From Zygophlyctis sp. KS116 (taxonomy: Eukaryota; Chytridiomycota), in contig BAAFSQ010000057.1 in the NCBI GenBank assembly GCA_054661495.1, positions 1-49,566 on the forward strand: a stretch of 49,566 nucleotides of DNA. Reading direction: 5' to 3'. Positions 31,301 to 42,182 of this stretch are shown one piece after another. The notes under the pieces were generated by a model. That model did not search any database and was not told where the DNA came from. It saw only the letters and a list, made by a program, of their open reading frames with translations. Position numbers and translations under genes: made by a program. The stretch's first letter is position 1; every line of letters starts with the position of its first letter.

Positions 31301-32587
31301 CTTTCCAATTCTGAATTCGCAAAGCTTCTTCTCTTTCCCGAGCATATGCCTCTTCACGATCACGAGCTTCTTCTATGACATTACTTTCTTTTGCTTCTGT
31401 CTCGTAATTCGTATTATGACGATCAACAGCTTCTTGGTGATCCAAAGTATTGCTCAAAGTATCTCCGAGTTTCTGTTTGGCCTAATTTAAGTTTATTCCA
31501 GTTACCTGAACATAAGACTTGGGCACAAATCCTTCTCTACCACCTTTTTTCATCGAACGAACCATCCACCAATCTGAATCCCTATCATCCAAAACAAGTA
31601 AATTTTCATTTTCTAGAATTGAGAGCTCTTCCTTATCTGCAGCACTGTAATCATATAAAGCAACAACAATATTTGGAGTTAACTGCTGTTGTTGTGATTC
31701 CGCATTACTTTTGGGGTGTGGAACTTGAGAACCCCCTAATGTCTCTTTTTTTGGCGAATCCAGAGTTTTTGAATACTATTATTACAAAATATAAATATAC
31801 TAAAGTTTGACATTGTGTTAATTGCGCCATGAGACCTTGAATATCATCTTTTTCTCCTTCATATTCCCTTGTATCTACATTTCCATCTGTTTGAGTTATA
31901 TTTATTGTTAATTTTTTAGATTTTTTTTCTGAAAAAGTAATAGTGTTAATATGAAACTTGTAAAATGGAACTTTAGACTTTTCATCATTAAAAGAGACCA
32001 TATAATCCTCATCTACACCCAAATATCCCCTTTTTTTCTTCTTTTTATAGTTTTCCTAGAGTAAAACAGAACCTTTTTACCACTACAAAATACATTAAAA
32101 GTTCTAATTTAGGATCTGATGGTATTTTTTTAGGACCTGCACTTGCAAAACCAAACCCATCCAAAGCATTTAACAATTTATTCTTCTGAGAATGAGCATC
32201 TGTAACCTCATTTTTCGTGTCCGATTCATTATTTCCAACTTTAAAGTAATTTTTAGGAGTTAATCCATCTTCACCTGTACTATTTGTTCCCCAAAACCAA
32301 TCTTGATCATCATCCAGATAAACATAAAATATTTCACCTTGTAAAATTGATAATTCATCTTGGTTGGTTGCAGTATAGTCATATAAAGCTAAAACCTCAT
32401 ATTTTGACTGCGCCGGTTCAATATAAGACTTTGGCACCAACCCTGACGGTGCTTCAAAAGAAGATTTAATAGACACTAGACTCCAGTCAGGGTCTGAAGC
32501 ATCTATAATAGTCATTAAATCTCCAGTTGTGAGTGAGACTTCTTCCGAATTAGAAGCTTCAAAGTCATAAATTGCAACAAAAATCAT
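28372..32587 (-). CDS. SLA1: SLA1-like endocytic adaptor
   Basis: SLA1 links NPFxD cargo and clathrin to the actin machinery in endocytosis. Eight exons give 1322 residues; introns are 32056-32080, 31776-31800, 31482-31505, 30554-30643, 29934-29960, 29776-29803 and 28701-28728. In order: SH3-1 (VAIYDFEAS...GLVPKSYIEP), SH3-2 (LALYDYTATNQDELS...TPKNYF), a spacer domain, SH3-3 (VVALYDYSAADKEELS...GFVPKSYV), a charged coiled coil (EEARDREEAYAREREEALR), a proline-rich repeat array (SRPDIAPPPPVA), SHD1 (REWTDKTGSFKVKALLVSV), the SAM-like SHD2 (FNWKEWLMKAGVSPGDAIAYGQKF), an Ala/Gln-rich coiled coil and a Pro/Gln/Asn/Met-rich tail. The order matches fungal SLA1. The start is the first ATG before SH3-1. 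Confidence 0.95.
30825..31080 (-). repeat. proline-rich tandem repeat array inside SLA1
   Basis: About ten units of PP(P)xxSRP(D/E)I are encoded back to back. The most recent core is three near-identical nucleotide units of about 36 nt (30960-31075, GGTCTTGAGGCTACTGG on the plus strand). PxxxRP and PPPP motifs of this type are ligands for SH3 domains, so the array may bind the protein's own SH3 domains or partners. Confidence 0.85.
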
Positions 32588-32717
32588 TTCCACGCACAAC
32601 GAATCGGGAAATTCACGCCTGAAACTTGCCCTTTGAATCACGGCTCTTTACCCTTCAAGGCAGAAATCACCAGGCAGATCCGTGATCTCTGCGTACGGTA
32701 AGCAGCTTGACTATACT

Positions 32718-32755
32718 AAGCGATTAGTTTTTCGTGTTTAATCTAATCGGCGCTT
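32718..32755. other. hairpin in the SLA1/unknown divergent promoter
   Basis: CGATTAG (32721-32727) pairs perfectly with CTAATCG (32743-32749) around a 15-nt T-rich loop. The flanks AAG and CTT extend the stem with a bulge. Two genes diverge from this 194-nt spacer. A binding site or a short RNA are possible; nothing decides. Confidence 0.35.
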
Positions 32756-32781
32756 GAGAGCCTCAACCTTGACAAAAAAGG

Positions 32782-33686
32782 ATGCATCTTCCCATTGACA
32801 TCAAGTTATTATATAAGTTATCTACATGTGTTATTGGGGGGAGTGACTTTGACCTCGTATTTAATCAGGAGAATAGTTTGGAGACTAAATGGTTTGGCAA
32901 TGTTTTTGCGGATTTAAGTTTTATTTCACCTTTTGCGGCAATCAAAGAACGAGACGATTTGGATTCTTCAAACGCTTTTGAATCTTCAATAGAAAGAGCT
33001 CTACAAATTGTATTTACTCGTTTTGCTCTTCGGGAATTCTCTCAAGGTATTTTTGTAGTCAAGGCACAAATGGGTCAAGACTGGTTCACTCCGATTCTTC
33101 AACAACCTCATTGTATTCTAAGAGAAATGTCTAAATTGCCTTGGCTGAAATCAGATACTGAAAATAATTTAAATCTTGGGACAAGGAAAAGATCAGCAAC
33201 GATTAGTACTTCTACTCCAACTTGTGAAACTTCAATCATCTTTTATTTGGGAAATAATGTAAAGGAATTTTGTAGTGCGTTTTATTCTGTTGGACTGATT
33301 CCAGGCATTAATAGTTGGTATGTTTTTTTTTCTACAATTGTTCGTGGGGAAAAAGCAGGTGAAATTTTACAATGTCTGTTTTCCCATGATTTCCGCCATT
33401 CAAGTCACCAAGCTACATGCTTGGTTAAAGTTTGGCTTTAAGCATTCTAATTTATAGGTCTGCTGTAATGACTAGTGATCCTATTATTGAGTCGGAAGAC
33501 TCAAGTTTTGAAGTTGAGGATCATACTTTTGCACTTCCCTTGGGAAAACATTTTTGTATTGATGAATTAAAACAGCAGAATCCAATGTTGGGAATTTCAT
33601 CTTCTCATGATCCCGTGGAGTCTTTTGATCCTGAACATTTATTGGATATGAACGATTTAGGATCATTATCTGCCAGATATTTTTGA
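32782..33686 (+). CDS. uncharacterised protein, two-exon model
   Basis: No family recognised. The first exon (from ATG 32782) encodes a folded-looking region (KWFGNVFADLSFISPF, ERALQIVFTRFALREFSQGIFVVKAQMGQDWFTPIL). The second encodes an acidic tail (IIESEDSSFEVEDHTFALP, then LLDMNDLGSLSARYF). I join them over 33318-33457, a 140-nt GT...TAG intron, giving 254 residues. That is long for this window, and the first frame stays open through 119 nt of it, so an alternative ending at 33441 with a separate downstream exon cannot be excluded. The WFG-F pattern recalls HORMA-type Atg13 only faintly. Confidence 0.5.
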
Positions 33687-33811
33687 AAGTGGTGGGGAAC
33701 TGGGTTTCTCTCTTAATTTATAGCATAAATATTTTCCATGGATTTGATATCTGGAAATTGTGAAAATGCTTTATAGCCAATTTAATGTAAAAATAATGTA
33801 CTCTACATATT

Positions 33812-35508
33812 TTATTGAGTTTTTGAAAAATCAAATTCTGATTTCTCGTCTGTTAAAATATTAATATTTGACGGTGCAAACAATTTGAATGTCCGATCAT
33901 AAAGAGTAGTCGCAATGTATTTTGCGTCTCCTGAAATGTCACAGCAAGTGATTTTTCCTTCCAATCCGGTTAATGATTTCAAAGGCTTATAGTCACCGTC
34001 CGTCCATACTTTACAGGTTCCATCATATGAGCTTGACACCAAAAATGAGCCATTAAGTACTTGTCGCTTTATTTCTTGATGATTATCAGTGGACAGTATC
34101 CTTTTGTCAACCTCCATGTGAGATGTGCTTGCCCCATGGAATGAATATTCAACGTGAGGTATCCCACTTTCAAAAGTATCTCCGGCCTTGAAATATTTTA
34201 CTTGTGAGACGATGCTTTTATGAGCAGGCACGGTATATATTGATGCGATAGATCTAATATCCCAAATTCTGATTGTATGATCTTCTGAACCAGTCGCTAA
34301 ATGATGACCATTTGGACTCCAATCAAGAGATAATACATTTTTGATGTGTCCTTTTAAAGCCATAATAGATTTACCACTTCGAAGGTCCCAAATACGTGTT
34401 AGGCAATCCATTCCACTAATCTTTACATTATAAAAAAATACCCTGTTGCCACAAGAGATCCATCACATTGGAAAGCAATCCCGTACAACTGCCTAGAGTG
34501 TCCTTCTTGTAAAAGTATTTCTTGTTGTGTCTCAGCATCCCAAAGCCTCCAAGTTGTGTCAAAACTAGAAGTTCCTATAAATCTACCAGAGGGATGAAAT
34601 ATAGCTCTTGAAACTCGCATTGGATGACCTTTTAACGATGCAATAGGAGTTTCACTAAAAATCAGAAATATAAAGTATACCAATCAAAAGACCATAAATG
34701 TGCAGTTCCATCTGATGCCCCAGACACCATATTTAATTCAGACTTTGATTGTCCTTTGGTTGAAAGCGGATGAAAGTCCAGTCCAGAAATTCTATCCGTA
34801 TGCCCTCTGAACGTAAATAGCTGCTCTGATCCTGGAACAGACCACAACTTTATAAGCCCCGTCCAAGATCCAATAGCTAATAATTGAGAGTTAGGAGCAA
34901 ATGAACAAAAACTTAGCGGTCTATCATCCCCAAATTGTAAAGCTTTAGTTTCAAATGTCTTCAAATTAGAAAAAAATCAATACCTTGCAGTGATTGTACC
35001 ATTCAAAACGTATTTTCTTCCTAGCTGCTAGATCAACGCCCACCTCTTTCTTTTGCGCATCAATCCGTTCTTTTGCTCTAGGCATTGAATAGTCTAATAT
35101 TTGCTTTCTAGCACTTAACAATTCTGCCGATCCTATGGTATAAAACTCTTCCTGAACTGATTCGGCATCTGATTCCTCATCTTCATCTTCTGGTAGTAAA
35201 TAGATATCCTGAGGTCTTTTTGAAATTATGTCTCTTAACCGATCTCTTCTATCCATTGGCTAAAATCAATCGTAAACAATCTTACATTCTCAGCAAAGTA
35301 AATTCTTGGTTCTCCCAATGCCTTGAGCCAAGACTTTACTTTGTAATCATCAGTCGGAATCGCCAGACTTCTTGCATCCTTCTTTCTTTGGAACTCTTCT
35401 AATAATGCCAACTTTTCAGGATCATGCTCTAAATTTGGGTCATGAGATTCTTTATTCAGTATTGTAAAACTTACCCAATTGATCAAAGTCTATCATGTTG
35501 GCAGCCAT
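33812..35508 (-). CDS. PRP4: PRP4, U4/U6 snRNP WD40 protein
   Basis: PRP4 (human PRPF4) bridges U4/U6 with PRP3 in the tri-snRNP. Six exons give 522 residues; introns are 35450-35474, 35260-35285, 34959-34983, 34655-34680 and 34416-34441. The N-terminus carries the SFM (PRP4 N-terminal) motif: [39 protein letters not shown]. After an acidic stretch, seven WD40 blades follow ([70 protein letters not shown]). Family length is about 465-522. Every splice junction restores a recognised motif, which makes the model solid. Confidence 0.95.
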
Positions 35509-35614
35509 TGTTTGGAACCCTTCCCACTTGTTACTGAAGATTCAACTTTCCAGACAGAATAGTAAACGTATATAATAAAAATGAGACTTTTCTAAAAAAC
35601 GAATTTATTTTACA

Positions 35615-36067
35615 TTATAAAGCCATAGAATCATCTTTTTCAATTTTTACAGAATCCATTCCGGACGCCAAATTAGCAATCTCTTTTTGCATCACCTTTG
35701 CTCTCTTTAGCTTTATAGAAATGATATCATGTTTGTCTTTTAGTGGAGTAAAATCTTGGTAATCTTTTAAAATATCCACCAGTTCCCCAAGTTCTGTGTC
35801 CGAAAGTGCCCTTTTGCGACTTTTTGAAGGAATATTTGGTGTATTAGTACCTGGAATTGGTTCATTGGATGGATCAAATCGGACTGAATTGGGGTTCTCT
35901 ATTTTGAGATTTTGGAACTGTTGCGAATCTGCCGCAGAAAATGATCGAGTTCTATTGATCACTTGTGATGATGAATGCATTTTATACTCTTTATAACTAG
36001 TTTGATTGGATTTATTAGAATCAAATTCATTAAGAGATGATTGATGATCAGAATTCATGTACGTCAT
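35615..36067 (-). CDS. uncharacterised Ser/Asn-rich, probably nuclear protein
   Basis: A 150-residue intronless frame. The first 90 residues are polar and disordered with a basic patch (PSKSRKRALSD). A helical segment follows (ELGELVDILKDYQDFTPL...IISIKLKRAKVMQKEIANLAS) and then a charged tail (VKIEKDDSMAL). The DYxDFTP string recalls the start of the TAF10 domain, but the TAF10 histone fold does not follow, so I do not assign it. Its start lies 32 nt from the divergent F-box gene. Confidence 0.5.
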   Translation of the reverse strand: MTYMNSDHQSSLNEFDSNKSNQTSYKEYKMHSSSQVINRTRSFSAADSQQFQNLKIENPNSVRFDPSNEPIPGTNTPNIPSKSRKRALSDTELGELVDILKDYQDFTPLKDKHDIISIKLKRAKVMQKEIANLASGMDSVKIEKDDSMAL

Positions 36068-36099
36068 CAGGTGTTAAACTGTCATTTTTGACATTTAAA

Positions 36100-37032
36100 A
36101 TGATTATTCCTTGTGAGTTGCTAATCAATATCTTTGAAAAGGTAATTCCCAAAATCAAAAATCATTATGGATGTATGGCCTATGATTGCCGAAATCGTTT
36201 ATGTGCCTTTGACTTTTACGCTATTGTAGATCAGACACTGAAATTAAAAGGCGTAAACAAGCAATGGAAGACTGTTTTAGAAAAGTTTGTGATCAAGAAG
36301 CATTTGAAGCAATTGCTATACGTGCATGAACAAACGGTGACTTATCTTCCAAATCTACGGTTTGTGTTGCACAAGAGTGGAAACGAGCCTTTCAATGTCG
36401 GACTACATCCATTTCAATCTGAAAATGTATTATTATTACTTTAAAATCAAAAGGATGAAGTAGATAATCCATGGGTGTATTTACTAAAGTCTATTATATT
36501 TGCACCACAATGTGCTTCCTTTCAAGAAGTTTTTATTTGTCCTGCGGATATCTCAAATTGGCTACCACAATTGATTCAAGGAATAAAAGATTCTAAATCA
36601 AATCAAGAAAAGAGTCATGTTAAAAGATTAAGAATTGGATCCTGTGGTGATCATGAATTACCCTTTTTTGAATCTGGTTCAAGTCAATATAAATTATTGA
36701 TTCAACTCCATGATACGATCAAACAAGTCTCACAAAATCCTCAAGATTTTTATCTCAAAAATCCAATATATTGCATGGAATGTAAAAAACTAGATTTTTG
36801 TGAATGGAATCATTGTGCTCCTAAAATGGTCTTTTGTTCAATCTGTCAAGAACCTATTGATTTACAAGCTACTTGTTGTACATGTATAAATACGTGCTGT
36901 TGTTGGAAAAATCATTATGAAAATGATGTACTGCCGTTTTTAAGAGACTGTGGAGCATTCATTTGCAAATATTGTACAGTTATTCAAGGACGCCACTATT
37001 TTGTAGATTCTTGTCCAAATCGATCTGAATAA
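36100..37032 (+). CDS. F-box-like protein with cysteine-rich C-terminus
   Basis: Two exons over intron 36427-36453 (27 nt) give 301 residues. The N-terminus (MIIPCELLINIFEKVIPK...LKLKGVNKQWKTVLEKFV) has the helix pattern of an F-box with the KQW position. The middle is unassigned. The C-terminus is rich in Cys pairs: CMECKKLDFC, CSICQEP, CCTCINTCCCW, CKYC. The first looks like a zinc knuckle or B-box/RING-like half site, but spacing fits no standard RING, so the metal site may be novel. A combined Skp1-binding and metal-binding ubiquitin-ligase adaptor is an inference. Confidence 0.6.
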
Positions 37033-37182
37033 GGCTGATATAGTTTATAAAAATATTTCATGATTTTACTATATAAATTTATGAGATATAAGGATGGCAT
37101 TTGGACAACTAAAAAAATTAAAATATTTTCGTGGATATTTTGTTTAGATATATAAAAAACACAGATTTTTCAAAAAACAACA

Positions 37183-37254
37183 GCTTGTATAGTATAGTGG
37201 TTATTATGGCTCGTTGTGGCCGTGCAGACGTAGGTTCGATTCCTGCTACAAGCA
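37183..37254 (+). tRNA. tRNA-His (GTG anticodon)
   Basis: A 72-nt cloverleaf. The acceptor stem GCTTGTA (37183-37189) pairs with TACAAGC, with discriminator A at 37254. The D arm contains AGTGGTTA. The anticodon loop TTGTGGC gives GTG, and the T arm GTAGG-TTCGATT-CCTGC pairs fully. The anticodon stem GCTCG/CGTGC has one T-T mismatch. The A box (TATAGTGGTTA) and B box (GGTTCGATTCC) are intact and there is no intron. The preceding base is A, so the G-1 of tRNA-His must be added after transcription (Thg1), as is normal in eukaryotes. Confidence 0.95.
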
Positions 37255-37263
37255 TTTTTTTTT
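37255..37263 (+). terminator. Pol III T-run terminator
   Basis: Nine consecutive T residues follow the tRNA-His discriminator base directly, the standard RNA polymerase III stop signal. Confidence 0.9.
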
Positions 37264-37406
37264 ACTTTTTATGGAATGGTTTAGCCTATTTTTTTTTGGA
37301 AAGTTACATCTCAAGATTGATTGGTATTAAAAGGAACAAATGATAACTTTTCAAATCAGATAGAATGCAGTTTTAGTATTTTAGGGTTCTGTCGAGTTCA
37401 AGTTGA

Positions 37407-38738
37407 ATGCGTGAGTTATCGATTGCGATATTCGGAATTGACCAGCCGTTAGCAGGGATTGGAATATCTCTACTTCGAGAGCTTGTTCAGCAGAAATTAG
37501 AGCTGCCAATGCATGAACTAAAGATTGTTTGCATCACTGATGATGAAGGATATCAGTTTCATGTATTTTATGAATTGCTAACTAAAGGATGGAATTATTA
37601 AATTAAATCATGCAGTTAAAAATAATATTATGATGGCTAAAGCTCCATTTTCGAATCAAAAGAATCAATATGCGGAACTTCTTGCACTCATGTACAAGAA
37701 TAACAAGGAAATTATAGTTTTTGATATGATCAAGACATTGAATTTAGAGAAACTGGGACTCATGCTTGACGCTTGTTATGATCTTAATCTTCCTCTTGTA
37801 TCTGCTGTTAGCCGGCCTCCTTTATTTAAAACAAGAGCATTATCTCTCATAAAGTCACGATACAAATGCTTCTCAAAACCACCGCATGTAAAGAAATTGA
37901 TTGCATGTATAAAAGAACTCTCAAAACATTTTTTACAAGAGACGGTGCCCAAGATGGTTTTATCAGAATATTCTCTTATTGAAAAAGATGTCATTGCAAT
38001 CCAAAAAGAAAATCCAAATCAGGAAAGATATAAATGTCATTCAATGTCTGTAGATGAAAGAAACGTATTTTATATATTCTTAAGAATAGGCTATTCTAGA
38101 TGAGTTAATGGGGAGTCCTTTAAAGGCTTTAGAATTAATACAGGCTCGCGATTGGAAGTATGCAGTGGGAATGTCATATTTGATTGGATTAGGAACATGT
38201 CTTCCAATAGATCTTAAAGTAGAATCTGTGAATGATATTAAATTTGATCATAATTGTGGATTTGGACAGTATTTTGGATCCCTTGAAGCTCAAAAAACGC
38301 TAATTATAGCTGCAAAAGAAGCTAATATGGAGAATTCTTTTGAAGAACTTGCTGTTTATCTAGAATGTTTATTACAATTTCTTTGGACAAAATCTTTTAA
38401 GCTTGCAGTCTTATTTGTTGAATGCGGTGGTTTAGAACTTGTTTCGTACCGTTCTGGAGGATTATTAAATCATCCAGATGATCAGATCTCTAAATTTGCT
38501 TTAATGATCACTGCTATTCTTATTCAAATCAAGATGTATAAGAGGAGATGTGTAACATGTGGAGATTTGGAAAAGCAGCAAGGGCAATGGGATACATGCT
38601 CAAGATGCAAGTAAGAAATTTATAAAATTTAATCTCAGAGCTGTATTATATTGTTCAATCACTTGTCAATATCATGATTGGATAAAGTGCCACTACAAAT
38701 CTTGTGTCCAGCAAAGTAAAACTGCGCGTTTAATCTAA
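37407..38738 (+). CDS. MYND zinc-finger protein
   Basis: Four exons over introns 37563-37587, 38065-38089 and 38611-38638 give 417 residues. The C-terminus is a MYND finger: CVTCGDLEKQQGQWDTCSRCKAVLYCSITCQYHDWIKCHYKSC, with all Cys/His ligands in the MYND spacing. MYND domains bind proline-rich peptides. The N-terminal 350 residues show no family I can name; they are alpha/beta in character (ELSIAIFGIDQPLAGIG) and then helical. No SET domain is visible, so it is not a SMYD methyltransferase. The stop is only 3 nt before the PRI2 start codon on the same strand. Confidence 0.75.
38725..38729 (-). promoter_or_regulatory. CGCGT (MCB/E2F-like) site upstream of PRI2
   Basis: ACTGCGCGTTTA (38721-38732) lies 13 nt before the PRI2 ATG, inside the last codons of the MYND gene. 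In yeasts, primase genes are regulated by MBF through ACGCG elements; that this site works the same way is inference. Confidence 0.35.
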
Positions 38739-38741
38739 CTA

Positions 38742-40243
38742 ATGCTCAAACAAAGCCGACGGGCGTCCTCATTGACCACTGTGTCTGTGTCTAATCCAAA
38801 ATTATCAGCATATCCCTTCACTTTAAACTTTTACTATGAGCCACCTCCATATGAATTGACGTTGGATGAATTCGAGAGTTTTTCAATTGACCGTTTAAAA
38901 GTTCTCAAAGCCTTTGAAACGGCGAAATTGCGGAGTAAAAGGGACGATGAGGCATTTAAAGCCGTTGAAAATGTTGTAGTGGAATATCTTGAACTATCTA
39001 GGAATACAATAAAGGGAAAATCTACGCTAATGTACGACCAACGCCGGAAAGATCATATTTCTCATTTCTTGCTCCGTTTGGCATTCTGTAGGTCCGAAGA
39101 GCTTCGAAATTGGCTAGTTCGCTATGAATCTTTGCTCTTCAAGTTTAGATATATCAAAGAGGATCCCGTGGATCGGGAGGCATTTTTATCATCAGTGCAT
39201 TTGGATGCAACTCCTATTGGATTTGATGGAATGTATCAAGAGTTTTATCCTGGTGATAAGAACGAACCAGAAACTATCAGGTCAGGTCACAAAACTAGGC
39301 TAATAAATGATATAAGGAATGTTTACTCTATAGATTCTGAAATTGTAAAAAGTGCAATGTTTTACAAGGTTCCTTTTGAACAAGTGGTGGAGCTTGTCTC
39401 TAAAAAAGCGTGTTTGTTAAGAGATGGATGGGCCTATGTTCCTGAATCTGAAAGAATATTACTGGTTCTAAATGCATTCAAGAAAAGTTTGACGAATGGA
39501 CTAGAAGAAACTGCCAGAGCTTTGCCTAGAATGGAAGATGATGATCGGTATTTTTTAGAAATTATAATGATAGATTAACTCCTATCTTGAATACAATAGC
39601 TAAACAGCATGTTGGAAAAGAATATATTGTAGATGGAAAAACAGATATTATAACATATACAGAAGTGGATAATCTAGTTTCACATTTTCCTCCATGTATG
39701 CGTGCTTTGCATTATGCAATGAGACAAGAAGGTCATTTGAAACATTCTGGAAGACTCCAATATGGTCTATTTCTTAAAGGGATCGGATTACCAGTGGAAG
39801 AAGCTCTATTATTTTGGAGGAAAGCATTTCATAAAAAGACTGATGACGAGTTTCAAAAGGGTTATTCTTATAATGTTCGATATAATTACGGTATGGAAGG
39901 GAGTAGAAAAAACTATGCACCATATTCATGTGTAAAGATTATAACTCAAAATGCTCCTGGATCTGGTGATCATCACGGCTGTCCATTTAAGCACTATTCT
40001 CCAGAATCTTTGCGTGATACTCTCATTACTTATGGTGCTCAAGATTCTAGTGTCTCTGATATTATAAGAATTGCTCGGGAAGGTCATTTTCAAGTTGCTT
40101 GTACTAGATTCTTTGAAATAACTCGTAAAAATGGAATGGGAGACTCTCAGACGTCAGATCATGGTCTAGCAATGGATGTAATAGAACATCCTAATGCATG
40201 GTTTGATAAAAGTCTTAAAGGAGCGAAAGAAATCGCGGAATAA
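38742..40243 (+). CDS. PRI2: DNA primase large subunit
   Basis: PRI2 is the iron-sulfur subunit of the pol alpha-primase complex. Two exons over a 26-nt intron (39548-39573) give 491 residues, the family length. The N-terminal half starts with YPFTLNFYYEPPPYELTLDEFE and contains SHFLLRLAFCRSEELRNWLVRYE, both typical. The C-terminal domain has four spaced Cys that bind the 4Fe-4S cluster: PPCMRALH, YSCVKI, HHGCPFKH and VACTRFFE. It also carries the HLKHSGRLQYGLFLKGIGL and WRKAF motifs that contact the RNA-DNA primer. Confidence 0.96.
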
Positions 40244-40263
40244 TTTGTCTTTTAAATAAAATA

Positions 40264-41273
40264 ATGTCAGACTCTGTAGCGGCTGCATTGGCTGGTGCTG
40301 GCGGTGGTATTACTTCCATGGCATTAACATATCCTTTGATAACAATGTCCACTCGCTCCCAAGTTTCTAAAACTGAGAGAGTGTCTCAATTGGCAACAGC
40401 AAAAAAGATTATAACAGAAGAAGGTGTCGGGGGACTTTACTCGTAATTGTCCATCCAAATTAAATTAAATAGGGGAGTCCATTCTGCATTGTTTGGAATT
40501 GCAGTGACTAATGCAGTCTATTACTATTGGTATGAGTATGTAAAATTGGTTTTAGAAGGACCAAGTCTGCCCAAACGTGTGTTATCAGTTGGAGAGAATA
40601 TGTTGACCGGGGCTATTGCTGGAGCATTTACATCAGTCATTACTAATCCTATTTGGGTTATTAATACACGTTTGATCGTAAAAAAGGATTCTTTAGATGA
40701 TAAAAAAGGGGAAAAGACTCGAGAAATTGCTGTTAAACCAACATTTTCATCTGTTGCAAAGGTATATAATTCATTCTAATTATAGAAAATATTCAATGAA
40801 GAGGGAATTGCTGGATTTTTTAAGGGATTAATTCCAGCTCTGGTCTTGGTCATTAATCCTGTGATTCAGTTTACAGTATTTGAAAGATTAAAGGTTGCAC
40901 TCGAGAAGAAAATGCCATTGAATGGATTTCATTTCTTTATGCTCGGAGCGATTAGTAAATTGATTGCTACTGGATTGACTTATCCATACATGTAAAAATT
41001 GAAAAAATAATTTATAGTGTTGTCAAGTCTAGAATGCAGTTAAAAGATGGTCAAGATGAATCTTCGCGTTATTCATCAGCAGCTGACGGATTTAGAAAGA
41101 TTATAAAGAATGAAGGAATTCAAGGATTATATAAAGGAATTGAATCAAAGGTATTTCAGAGTGTATTGACTTCTGCATTCACTTTTGCACTAAAAGAAGA
41201 ATTTTTCTCTTCGGCAACTTGGCTTCTTGTTCTTTTGAAACTCCGAGAAGAAAAACTCAAGGTTGCAGAATAA
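40264..41273 (+). CDS. PMP47: peroxisomal adenine nucleotide carrier (PMP47/SLC25A17 type)
   Basis: A mitochondrial-carrier-family protein of 309 residues with introns 40443-40472, 40762-40785 and 40992-41017. Three repeats show carrier signatures: YPLITMSTRSQ, NPIWVINTRLIVKK and YPYIVVKSRMQL. GALAGAGGG-like starts and WVINTRLIVKK are characteristic of the peroxisomal ATP/AMP and CoA carriers (PMP47, ANT1, PMP34) rather than the ADP/ATP carrier, which has RRRMMM. It would feed ATP or CoA to acyl activation in peroxisomes, matching the peroxisomal FOX2 in the same window. It starts 20 nt after the PRI2 stop. Confidence 0.9.
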
Positions 41274-41302
41274 TAATATTTTTCTGAATTTAATTAATGT
41301 TT

Positions 41303-42182
41303 TTATTTATAAAATTCAAAGGGTGTAGCTCCTACATCATTGGTCCCTAATTTTGACAATCCCCATTGTTCTTGCAAAGTGGCAAGGATTGAATAGTGAT
41401 TATAGGGAGTGTTATCGACAGTTCCTGGTATAATTCCTTTTCCTAGCAACAATGTATATACATGATTATAAAGCCATCTATTACGAGCTCTTCTTTTCCA
41501 AAGTTTTGGATAGAAATCATCTTCATCAAAAGTAATCATAAACTGTTAAAATTAAGAATTTAAATATTACCAATGTAGACTGCATACTTGAATGATTAGC
41601 CACTTTCCCCATAAAATTTTCCAGCCATCTACTAGCATAAGTGTAATTAGTATCATGACCATTATTATCCATATCAGGAACAAACATTACAAAATTCGCA
41701 GTACGATTATGATACATGTCTGCCTCAAGTTCATCAGAGTTAACAATTTGTGAACATCGTGCCGGATTTGTAGATATATTCACAAATGAAATGAATGGAT
41801 TATGTTTCCGAACATAACGATTGTAAGTAGCACCAAGAAAACAATCTCCAGGATATCCTTCATGATATGTTTTCCAAGAAAGTCCCTTTTCCTCTAAAAG
41901 ATCAACAATTGTAGGAGCATTCAAATCATGATATCCATCATTCCAAATCCCCATTGAAGATCCAGAAATCATTGCAATATAATTTGGCTGAGATGGATGA
42001 GCGACTGCCTGATAATTTCCCAATAGCATCCCCTGCGATAACAATTTGTCCCCCATATACCAATCATTCAAGACATGATACAGTCTCTCATTTTCCAAAA
42101 CAATCAGAAAGAGTTTTTCAAAAGCTGCATTCTCAATCGAAGCAGAAACTAGTCCAATCAAACACAAGATTCCCAAAAACAT
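41303..42182 (-). CDS. secreted acid phosphatase-like phosphoesterase
   Basis: Two exons over intron 41543-41570 (28 nt) give 283 residues. The start has a clear signal peptide (MFLGILCLIGLVSAS). The chain fits the phosphoesterase family PF04185 (acid phosphatase and phospholipase C): KLFLIVLENERL, AVAHPSQPNYIAMISGSSMG with the nucleophile-side region, PTIVDLLEEKGLSWKTYHEGYPGDCF, FVMFVPDMDNNGHDTNYTYASRWL and FMITFDEDDF. The metal-binding Asp/His cluster (PDMDNNGHD) is intact. It should be secreted or wall-bound and act on phosphoesters; substrate unknown. Confidence 0.88.

Noticed and set aside
35615-36067. TAF10
   Set aside because: A DYQDFTP string resembles the TAF10 start, but the following histone-fold helices and the AAQKFI motif are missing.
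37131-37343. Plus-strand 70-codon open frame
   Set aside because: It runs through the tRNA-His gene and its T-run terminator.
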